DNA from: Piscirickettsiaceae bacterium
GTDB taxonomy: Bacteria > Pseudomonadota > Gammaproteobacteria > Thiomicrospirales > Thiomicrospiraceae
Direction of reading: 5' to 3'
Assembly: GCA_027019045.1 (NCBI GenBank)
Contig: JALUXI010000283.1
Span: 1-5,512 of the forward strand
DNA length: 5,512 nt
Each line of letters opens with the position of its first letter. The stretch's first letter is position 1. Below are positions 1-4,532 of the stretch, in pieces. Made by a program: the position numbers and the translations under genes. The notes under the pieces are model-generated. The model saw nothing but the letters and a program-made list of their open reading frames with translations, did not search any database and was not told the DNA's origin.

Positions 1-79
1 AACAATGAGCCACCAAAGCTTTTTCATCAGAAGAAAGCATCTTAATGTTTTCAATAACTTGGTTTAATACAGCAGACAT
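1..79 (-). CDS. Putative antitoxin of the addiction-module (Unstab_antitox) family, N-terminal part only
   Basis: Reading leftward from an ATG at 79, 26 codons are open to the window edge, giving MSAVLNQVIENIKMLSSDEK followed by ALVAHC. A Shine-Dalgarno-like GGGGTGAG lies just upstream of the ATG. The pattern of an N-terminal helix followed by LSSDEKALVAHC resembles the start of short antitoxins annotated as 'addiction module protein', where a segment like LSxEExxxLAxxLLxSL is typical. Members are about 70-90 residues and usually precede a RelE/ParE-like toxin gene. The toxin, if present, would lie to the left, outside the window. The family call is an inference from a short fragment; the open frame, start and ribosome site are seen directly. 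Alternatively it could be an unrelated small protein. Confidence 0.5.
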   Translation of the reverse strand, partial: MSAVLNQVIENIKMLSSDEKALVAHC

Positions 80-106
80 TTTCTCACCCCTAGTTAAGGA
101 AGTATT

Positions 107-140
107 GATTAAAGGTATCTCATACAAGACACCTTTAATC
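107..140. repeat. Strong inverted repeat / hairpin between operon end and antitoxin gene
   Basis: GATTAAAGGT at 107-116 is perfectly complementary to ACCTTTAATC at 131-140. After one mismatch the stem continues with TCT (118-120) against AGA (127-129), leaving a 6-nt loop. It lies downstream of the DUF2892-thioredoxin gene stop (154) and upstream of the antitoxin start (79), both on the minus strand. No clean T-run follows on either strand, so it is not a textbook intrinsic terminator. It could be an operator for autoregulation of the antitoxin operon, a processing or attenuation hairpin, or a weak terminator. The function is inference. Confidence 0.7.
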
Positions 141-153
141 TATCATGAAAAAC

Positions 154-771
154 TTAGCCCTTCAACCAACCTTCAATTTGTTGAATGGTTGGGATGCTGC
201 CACTGTGGACGACTTTTTCGTGGATGACTACGCCAGGGGTGGACATAACGCCGTAACCTGCAATGTCGGCAATCTCTTCCACTTTAATGATTTTCACAGG
301 TACGCCCAATTTTTCTGCTTGCTGCTCAATGCGTTGTGCCGTGGCGATACAGTTGGCACAGCCTGTTCCGAGGACTTTAATTTCTAACACACCTTCATCT
401 GAACCCGAGCAGCAGCTTTCAGATTTGGCTTTAGTAGTTTCATCCGAACCACTACAACAGCTACTTTCAGCTTTAGTTTCCGCAGCACCACTACAACAAC
501 TGCTTTCAGCCGCTGGCTTTTCTTCTTTTGGTGTGCAGCAACTACCTGAAGTATCTGCTCCACAACAAGATCCCGTTTCTGGATCTTTACCAAAAAAGTT
601 ACTCATTGGGCAGAAGCCTGTAAAGGTGGCCTGAATCATCATCACGGCCATAAAGATGGGAATCCAAAGCCAAGTAGGTTGGGTAAAATCAATCTGTCCG
701 CTGATATGTGCCAAAATCGATGACACAATAATGCCTAGACCAATCACTCGATAGATGGGGTTTCCTTTCAT
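154..771 (-). CDS. Membrane-anchored thioredoxin-like protein: DUF2892 + cysteine-pair linker + CxxC domain
   Basis: This is a 205-residue three-part protein. Residues 1-60 resemble DUF2892 (YgaP-like inner-membrane anchor): two hydrophobic segments at about 7-25 and 33-50, then the typical TGFCPM (51-56). Residues 61-127 form a polar linker with five vicinal Cys-Cys pairs (69/70, 78/79, 92/93, 105/106, 120/121), mostly as SCCSG units. Residues 128-205 look like a small thioredoxin-like domain (Thioredoxin_3/MTH895 type) with GTGCANC (C138, C141) and STPGVV holding the presumed cis-proline P179. Its ATG overlaps the CDF stop (ATGA), with GGAGAG upstream, so translational coupling is likely. 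Thioredoxin_3 proteins often accompany DUF318 permeases and ArsR regulators. A role in thiol redox chemistry or in binding and passing on metalloid at the inner membrane is inferred. The fusion and Cys-rich linker are unusual. Confidence 0.85.
   Translation of the reverse strand: MKGNPIYRVIGLGIIVSSILAHISGQIDFTQPTWLWIPIFMAVMMIQATFTGFCPMSNFFGKDPETGSCCGADTSGSCCTPKEEKPAAESSCCSGAAETKAESSCCSGSDETTKAKSESCCSGSDEGVLEIKVLGTGCANCIATAQRIEQQAEKLGVPVKIIKVEEIADIAGYGVMSTPGVVIHEKVVHSGSIPTIQQIEGWLKG
409..567 (-). repeat. Coding repeat region encoding five Cys-Cys units
   Basis: This stretch encodes residues 69-121 of the thioredoxin-like fusion. It contains five CC pairs spaced 9, 14, 13 and 15 residues apart. 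The last three sit in similar units, SSCCSGAAETKAE, SSCCSGSDETTKAK and SCCSGSDEG. Codon use differs between copies, so they look like an old or selected repeat rather than a fresh duplication. Confidence 0.75.
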
Positions 772-1679
772 TTTTCACTCTCCAATATTAACGATTTATC
801 ATCTTCCCGATCAAATTCGGGCTGTAAATTAAAGTGTTGGATAGCGAGCGTTTCCGCCAACCGTTGCTCCAACGCCTCTAAAACTTTTGTCACCTGACTC
901 AATGGCAGGTCTTCTTTAAAATCCAAATGTGCCTCTAAATGCACCTCGTGATCATCCAGTTTCCACAAATGCAAATGGTGAATATTTTCAATTTCAGGAA
1001 ACTGTTGTACCACTTCAACCACCTGTTCAGCCTGCACTTCATCAGGGGTAAATAGCATCAGGGTACTGCTGGTTTGTCGAATCAAATCCCATGAAGCAAA
1101 CATCAGATAACCTGCAATCATCAATGAGATAATCGGATCAATCCAATAGACCTGCCAAAACAACATCGCCACACCGCCCACTAATACGGCAACCGAAGTC
1201 ATGACATCCGTCATCAGGTGCAGGTAGGCGGCTTTCACATTACTATTACTTTTGGCATCTTCAGACACCAATACCACACTCACCCAGTTTAAAACGATAC
1301 TCAACAGTGCCAACCCAATCACCCAGTTGGAGGCAATCGGCTCAGGGTGTTGCAGTTTCTGCACCGCTTCCATGATTAAAAACAACGCCACCCCAACCAG
1401 CACCACGCCATTACCGAGTGCTGCCAATAACTCAATTCGCTTATAGCCAAAGGTGCGTTCTGCTGTCGGCTTTCTTTGAGCAATACGGTTTGCGACATAA
1501 ACCGTGACCAAAGCCACCACATCACTAAAGTTATGCAGCGCATCAGACAGCAATGCCAAACTGCCTGATAATATCCCGCCGACCACCTGTGAGAGCGTAA
1601 TAATGACATTTAAAAGGACCGTGATAAACAGCTTTGTCCCCGTGACTTCATGATGATGATGGTGATGATGTTCAGACAT
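768..1679 (-). CDS. CzcD/ZitB-like cation diffusion facilitator with poly-His N-terminus
   Basis: A 303-residue CDF family metal/proton antiporter of the inner membrane, probably exporting Zn(II), possibly Cd or Co. The N-terminus is MSEHHHHHHH (His4-10), followed by about six membrane segments. The transport site appears as H49 and D53 in SDALHNFSD (TM2) and H154 and D158 in HLMTD (TM5), the HxxxD pair common in zinc-selecting CDFs. A cytoplasmic C-terminal domain begins near residue 210, with HHLHLW at 234-239 and QHFNLQPEF near the end. The frame is open further upstream to an ATG at 1727, inside the permease gene. The start at 1679 is preferred because GGGAGG precedes it by 5 nt, the family's His-rich N-terminus begins there, and it follows the permease stop by 1 nt. 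The substrate is inferred from motifs only. Confidence 0.9.
   Translation of the reverse strand: MSEHHHHHHHEVTGTKLFITVLLNVIITLSQVVGGILSGSLALLSDALHNFSDVVALVTVYVANRIAQRKPTAERTFGYKRIELLAALGNGVVLVGVALFLIMEAVQKLQHPEPIASNWVIGLALLSIVLNWVSVVLVSEDAKSNSNVKAAYLHLMTDVMTSVAVLVGGVAMLFWQVYWIDPIISLMIAGYLMFASWDLIRQTSSTLMLFTPDEVQAEQVVEVVQQFPEIENIHHLHLWKLDDHEVHLEAHLDFKEDLPLSQVTKVLEALEQRLAETLAIQHFNLQPEFDREDDKSLILESEK
1650..1670 (-). repeat. Histidine-codon trinucleotide tract (7 codons)
   Basis: Seven consecutive His codons (two CAT, one CAC, four CAT) encode residues 4-10 of the CDF transporter. The near-pure trinucleotide run may vary in copy number by slippage. His-rich N-termini or loops are common in Zn-type CDF transporters, so this is natural and not a cloning tag. 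Confidence 0.85.
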
Positions 1680-1680
1680 C

Positions 1681-2646
1681 CTAACCTCCCAATAAGTTAA
1701 AGCCCCAGCCGACCAACATAAAGGCAACGGCTAATACAGAGGCATAAATCGCTAATGCGGGCCAACGAATCACTTTTCGTAGAATTAACATTTCAGGCAA
1801 AGACAAAGCCGCAATACTCATCATCAATGCCAAAGTCGTCCCAATCGGTACCCCTTTTGCCAACATCGCCTCAGCTATCGGAATCACACCTGTAGCATTA
1901 GAGTATAAAGGCACACCTAACACTACCGCAACTGGCACCGTCCACCAATGCCCTTCGCCTGCCAAATGTTCCGCCACCCATTCTTGTGGTACATAACCAT
2001 GAAATGCCGCACCCACAGCCACACCAATAATGACCCACTTCCAGATCCGACCGACAATCTCTTTGACTTCACTGACCGCAAATTGATGGCGTGCTTGTAG
2101 CGTCATCACTGGTTTTTCATCGCCTGCGCCACTTTCCGCCATGTGGATTTTCCAAACATAATCCTCCACCCAGCGTTCGGTTTTAAACCACTCCATAATG
2201 ATACTGCCAACAAAAGCCACGACCATTCCTGCCAACACATAAAGTGCCGCAATCTTCCAACCGACAACCCCTACCAAAATCGCTACCGCCACTTCATTGA
2301 TCATTGGGCTAGCGATTAAAAAGGCATAAGTAATACTTAAAGGAATCCCCGCTTCAACAAAGCCGATAAACAGTGGCACCGAAGAGCATGAACAAAAAGG
2401 GGTCACCGAACCGAGTAGAATCGCCAATAAGCGAGCTAACCACTTGGGCTTACCTCTGACATAGTCTCGCACCTTTTCAGGCGTTAAAAAGGCGCGTACC
2501 AAGCCCATTAGATAGATAATAACAAACAGCAGCACAAAAATTTTGCTCACATCCATCACAAAGAACTGCACCGCCGCCCCTAAATGAGTAGCTGGGTCTA
2601 ATCCCAACAAATGATACGCCACCCAATTACCTAAAGCTTCAAACAT
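1681..2646 (-). CDS. ArsP/DUF318-family permease (COG0701), probable metal(loid) exporter
   Basis: A 321-residue polytopic inner-membrane protein with about eight hydrophobic segments in two halves. These are separated by a charged cytoplasmic stretch near residues 152-200. Family marks include TPFCSCSSVPLFIGF from residue 82 (C85, C87), the following ASPMINE (112-118), and in the second half PLYSNATGVIPI (246-257) and SLPEMLILR (282-290). The repeated layout fits the two-fold organisation of PF03773 permeases. ArsP members export trivalent organoarsenicals, and others in COG0701 are linked to copper and zinc. The TPFCSCSS form is closer to the ArsP branch as I recall it. It is the first gene of the minus operon, has AAGGAAG about 10 nt before the ATG, and faces a divergent ArsR gene. 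The exact substrate cannot be read from the sequence. Confidence 0.88.
   Translation of the reverse strand: MFEALGNWVAYHLLGLDPATHLGAAVQFFVMDVSKIFVLLFVIIYLMGLVRAFLTPEKVRDYVRGKPKWLARLLAILLGSVTPFCSCSSVPLFIGFVEAGIPLSITYAFLIASPMINEVAVAILVGVVGWKIAALYVLAGMVVAFVGSIIMEWFKTERWVEDYVWKIHMAESGAGDEKPVMTLQARHQFAVSEVKEIVGRIWKWVIIGVAVGAAFHGYVPQEWVAEHLAGEGHWWTVPVAVVLGVPLYSNATGVIPIAEAMLAKGVPIGTTLALMMSIAALSLPEMLILRKVIRWPALAIYASVLAVAFMLVGWGFNLLGG
1685..1690 (-). promoter_or_regulatory. Ribosome binding site setting the CDF start
   Basis: GGGAGG on the minus strand sits within the last codons of the permease gene, 5 nt before the ATG at 1679. It favours that start over the in-frame ATG at 1727, which would add 16 residues unlike the family. 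Confidence 0.8.
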
Positions 2647-2678
2647 CCCAAATACTTCCTTTCATTAAATTTACCGAC

Positions 2679-2707
2679 AGTATATCTGTTAATTCATATA
2701 TACGCAA
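2679..2707 (-). promoter_or_regulatory. Promoter of the permease-CDF-thioredoxin operon
   Basis: On the minus strand, TTGCGT (2707-2702) and TATACT (2684-2679) are separated by 17 nt. Transcription would begin near 2672, leaving a leader of about 25 nt before the ATG at 2646. No other promoter is visible within the three-gene operon. Confidence 0.6.
2680..2703. promoter_or_regulatory. Candidate ArsR operator (24-bp imperfect dyad)
   Basis: GTATAT (2680-2685) and ATATAC (2698-2703) are perfect inverted 6-mers 12 nt apart. TG (2687-2688) and CA (2695-2696) add two more symmetric pairs, giving 8 of 12 matching positions. The dyad fills the -35/-10 spacer of the operon promoter and overlaps its -10 box and the end of its -35 box. 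That is where an ArsR/SmtB repressor would block RNA polymerase. The plus-strand -35 box starts only 10 bp away, so autoregulation is plausible. The assignment to this ArsR is inference. Confidence 0.5.
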
Positions 2708-2712
2708 CTATT

Positions 2713-2740
2713 TTGTATTTATGGATGGGTGCTTTATAAT
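2713..2740 (+). promoter_or_regulatory. Promoter of the arsR-family gene
   Basis: TTGTAT (2713-2718) and a consensus TATAAT (2735-2740) are 16 nt apart, with an expected start near 2747. This places the in-frame ATG at 2721 upstream of the transcript and supports the start at 2769. Its -35 box is 5 bp from the -35 box of the divergent promoter. Confidence 0.6.
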
Positions 2741-2758
2741 TCCGTTTTTAATCATATT

Positions 2759-2764
2759 GGAAGA
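2759..2764 (+). promoter_or_regulatory. Ribosome binding site of the arsR-family gene
   Basis: GGAAGA precedes the ATG at 2769 by 4-5 nt and decides this start over the upstream in-frame ATG at 2721, which lies before the -10 box. Confidence 0.7.
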
Positions 2765-2768
2765 CTCA

Positions 2769-3128
2769 ATGAACGCTTTAGAACAACATGCCCAAGTTTT
2801 TAAATCTTTAAGCGAGCCAGTCCGTATTCGTATTATCACCTTACTTCTACAAAGAGAATCTTTATGTGTGTGTGATATGGTGACCGTCCTTGAACTAGGA
2901 CAGAGCCTTGTTTCTCGCCACCTTAACACCCTCAAAAATGCTGGAATCGTCACTGCTCAACGACAAGGGGCTTGGATGCACTACCGAATCACTGATGATT
3001 TTAGAAATGACTACCCTTTTTTGATTCAACAACTGGAAAAACAGATGGCTGAATGCAAAATCCTCCAACAAGATCTAGCCGCGCTACAAGCCTACGAGAC
3101 AGCACCTAGAACTTGTAAAACCAACTAG
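2769..3128 (+). CDS. ArsR/SmtB-family metal(loid)-responsive repressor
   Basis: A 119-residue winged-helix repressor. The N-terminal helix carries FKSLSEPVRIRIITLLL (11-27). The metalloid motif SLCVCDM (31-37) gives C33 and C35, matching the ELCVCDL signature of arsenic-type ArsR. The recognition helix follows as QSLVSRHLNTLKNAGIV (45-61), then the wing AQRQGAWMHYRI. The C-terminal helix is polar and holds C96, with C116 near the end. There is no His/Asp cluster resembling the alpha-5 zinc site of SmtB/CzrA, which argues against pure zinc sensing, and no N-terminal cysteine as in CadC. It is divergent from the permease operon and probably represses that operon and itself, releasing DNA when a thiophilic ion binds. 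As(III)/Sb(III) is favoured, but Cd or Pb cannot be excluded. Confidence 0.9.
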   Translation: MNALEQHAQVFKSLSEPVRIRIITLLLQRESLCVCDMVTVLELGQSLVSRHLNTLKNAGIVTAQRQGAWMHYRITDDFRNDYPFLIQQLEKQMAECKILQQDLAALQAYETAPRTCKTN

Positions 3129-3169
3129 AACAGTTACAGTGTCAATTGAGTCGTTACAGAAATAGATGA

Positions 3170-4084
3170 TTACAGCCATTGATGATGGGCTTTATCTTCT
3201 CGAATACTTTTGGGTTCTTGATGAATCATCACATCTGCAGGGGCAAATGCTTCTTTTAACTGATGCGTCACTTCTTCGGTAATCCGATGCGCCTCAATCA
3301 ATGGCAAATCATCATCCAACTCCAAATCCAATTGGATAAAAGTGATCGGCCCCGAACGGTAAGCTCGTAAATCATTAAATCCCGCTACTTCAGGATGCGC
3401 TTGAATAATGACAGCGATCTTCTTCTGCTCTTCTTCAGATAGCTGACGATCTAAGAGTTGATCCAGCGCTGTTTTCATCAGCTCAACCGAACTCCACAAA
3501 ATCCACACACTCAATGCCAATCCCAGCCAACCATCAACCGCCGTCACCCCTCCACTCACCAACCAAAGCCCCAGCAGCACCATCCCGCTAGAAAGCAGAT
3601 CTGACAAATAGTGCAACGCATCTGAAGCCACCGCCGTAGAACCCGTTTTTTTCACCACAAAGCGTTGAAACAGATTCAAAGCCAGCGTCAAGATGATTGA
3701 AATAACCATCACCCAAACACCCGTTTCAATATGCATTAAATCTTTTGGTGACCAGATACGCTCAATGGAATAGATCAGCAGAAACAGCGCCGATGCCAAA
3801 ATAAAGACACTCTGTGCCAACACCGCCAAAGGCTCTGCCTTACCATGTCCTAAGCGATGTTCATTATCCGCAGGCTTCTGAGCAATCGCCACCCCAAAAA
3901 GAATAATCAATGACGCAATCAAATCCATGCCCGAATCGACCAAAGAAGCCAGCACACTCACCGAATCGGTCAATATCCATGCATAGAGCTTCAATAACGC
4001 TAACACCACCGCACCCACTACTGACGCATAGGTCGCCCATCGCACCAATTGATAATCTGCCGCCACTCTTTCTTCCATTTGCAT
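3170..4084 (-). CDS. fieF: FieF/YiiP-like cation diffusion facilitator
   Basis: A 304-residue CDF exporter of the inner membrane, expected to move Zn(II)/Fe(II)-type ions out by proton exchange. Site A residues align with E. coli YiiP at a constant offset of five: D50 and D54 (LVDSGMDLIAS), H158 and D162 (DALHYLSD). Site B is also kept: D73, H76 and H80 in ADNEHRLGHGKAE. The cytoplasmic domain ends with FIQLDLEL and VMIHQEP. Compared with YiiP as I recall it, two metal ligands of site C are changed (N237, D253), while H266 and H288 remain and E290 replaces Asp. AAGGAG lies 6 nt before the ATG at 4084, so this start is preferred to Met3. It has its own promoter and converges on the arsR-family gene, so it is probably not part of that regulon's main operon. 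Confidence 0.88.
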   Translation of the reverse strand: MQMEERVAADYQLVRWATYASVVGAVVLALLKLYAWILTDSVSVLASLVDSGMDLIASLIILFGVAIAQKPADNEHRLGHGKAEPLAVLAQSVFILASALFLLIYSIERIWSPKDLMHIETGVWVMVISIILTLALNLFQRFVVKKTGSTAVASDALHYLSDLLSSGMVLLGLWLVSGGVTAVDGWLGLALSVWILWSSVELMKTALDQLLDRQLSEEEQKKIAVIIQAHPEVAGFNDLRAYRSGPITFIQLDLELDDDLPLIEAHRITEEVTHQLKEAFAPADVMIHQEPKSIREDKAHHQWL

Positions 4085-4110
4085 ACCCAGCTCCTTAATA
4101 CCTGTGAGAA

Positions 4111-4139
4111 ATTATAAGCAATTCCTTATGCGCCATAAA
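4111..4139 (-). promoter_or_regulatory. Probable promoter of the fieF-like gene
   Basis: A perfect TATAAT reads on the minus strand at 4116-4111, with a poor -35 candidate TTTATG (4139-4134) 17 nt upstream. The expected start near 4104 leaves a leader of about 20 nt to the ATG at 4084. The weak -35 suggests dependence on an activator. Confidence 0.5.
4114..4129. promoter_or_regulatory. Near-perfect 16-bp palindrome on the fieF-like promoter
   Basis: ATAAGCAATTCCTTAT is symmetric at 7 of 8 positions, the only mismatch being the C/C pair flanking AATT. It overlaps the first part of the -10 box and extends into the spacer, a plausible operator position. It does not match the Fur or Zur boxes I know. 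The bound regulator is unknown. Confidence 0.45.
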
Positions 4140-4149
4140 CAAACTTAGG

Positions 4150-4178
4150 TTGAAAAGCCTGCCCAAATTTCTTAAACT
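4150..4178 (+). promoter_or_regulatory. Probable promoter of the small exported protein gene
   Basis: TTGAAA (4150-4155) and TAAACT (4173-4178) are 17 nt apart, with an expected start near 4185 and a leader of about 35 nt. An inverted repeat GCCCA (4161-4165)/TGGGC (4178-4182) spans the spacer and -10 box and could be an operator. Confidence 0.45.
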
Positions 4179-4219
4179 GGGCGGTGGAAACAAATTCACT
4201 CACTTGGAGATATCACAAA

Positions 4220-4453
4220 ATGAAAAAAATTGCATTGATGACCCTAACTTCTCTTTTCCTCACTGCGGGTGCAATGACTGCTTCAGCAAATGAAGAAGCC
4301 TCAGCAGGCTTTGGTGCCGATATGGCTTCTGGTTTTATTGCATGGAAAAAAGACCAACTGCGTTATGGTGGTGAAAACGGAAAAATGATTGCTCATGAAG
4401 TAGATGCTTGGTTACAAACCCTTAAGCGTGTGCAAGCGGTCAAGAAAAAATAA
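4220..4453 (+). CDS. Small exported protein of unknown function
   Basis: A 77-residue protein with a clear Sec-type signal peptide: MKKIALM, a hydrophobic core (about 7-19), and a likely cleavage after TASA (A23), giving a mature chain of about 54 residues. The mature part starts with an acidic, Ala/Gly-rich stretch (NEEASAGFGADMASG). It continues with FIAWKKDQLRYGGENGK and an amphipathic helix-like segment MIAHEVDAWLQTLKRVQ, and ends in KKK. It has no cysteine, so disulfides or a lipobox are ruled out. The start at 4220 is chosen because GGAG (4206-4209) precedes it and the signal peptide begins there; the in-frame ATG at 4184 would add 12 unrelated residues. It is a single-gene unit with its own promoter and terminator. 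I do not recognise the family. A periplasmic location is predicted; no function is claimed. Confidence 0.82.
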   Translation: MKKIALMTLTSLFLTAGAMTASANEEASAGFGADMASGFIAWKKDQLRYGGENGKMIAHEVDAWLQTLKRVQAVKKK

Positions 4454-4478
4454 GTTTAACGGCTCTAGTTTTTCTTAG

Positions 4479-4510
4479 AAGGCCAGTTTTTTAACTGGCC
4501 TTTTTGTTTT
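4479..4510 (+). terminator. Intrinsic terminator after the small exported protein gene
   Basis: GGCCAGTT (4481-4488) pairs with AACTGGCC (4493-4500) around a TTTT loop, extended by an AA/TT pair on the outside. It is followed by TTTTTGTTTT (4501-4510). It lies 25 nt after the stop at 4453 and 22 nt before the mtfA start. Confidence 0.93.
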
Positions 4511-4532
4511 CCCATCTCAAAAGAATTTAAAA

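Noticed and set aside
384..593. 69-codon minus-strand frame with Val/Lys-rich translation
   Set aside because: It is an out-of-frame reading of the same Cys-rich repeats in the thioredoxin-like fusion gene.
263..634. 123-codon plus-strand open frame opposite the Cys-rich linker
   Set aside because: It is an antisense shadow of the repeat-rich coding stretch, with a Gln/Leu/Ser-biased translation, no ribosome site and no family resemblance.
1650..1679. His run as an engineered affinity tag
   Set aside because: It lies in natural operon context with a native ribosome site. His-rich N-termini are usual in zinc-type CDF proteins.
1680..1727. N-terminal extension of the CDF to an ATG at 1727
   Set aside because: It would overlap the permease by 47 nt and add residues unlike the family. 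The 1679 ATG has a strong GGGAGG site.
2721..2768. N-terminal extension of the arsR-family protein to an ATG at 2721
   Set aside because: That ATG lies upstream of the TATAAT box, and the added residues are not ArsR-like.
2708..2953. 81-codon minus-strand open frame across the arsR start
   Set aside because: It runs antisense through the repressor and its promoter, with no ribosome site and no recognisable domain.
3129..3175. Repeated TTACAG (3134, 3154, 3170) in the gap between convergent genes
   Set aside because: The repeats are only 6-7 bp, the third overlaps the fieF-like stop, and there is no hairpin or T-run. Chance is enough to explain them. No terminator was found in this gap.
4108..4135. 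Resemblance to a XerC/XerD dif-like site (TATAA and TTATG arms), as found on Acinetobacter plasmids
   Set aside because: The gap between the TATAA and TTATG arms is 8 nt rather than 6, and the outer arm sequences do not match. The promoter-overlapping palindrome explains it better.
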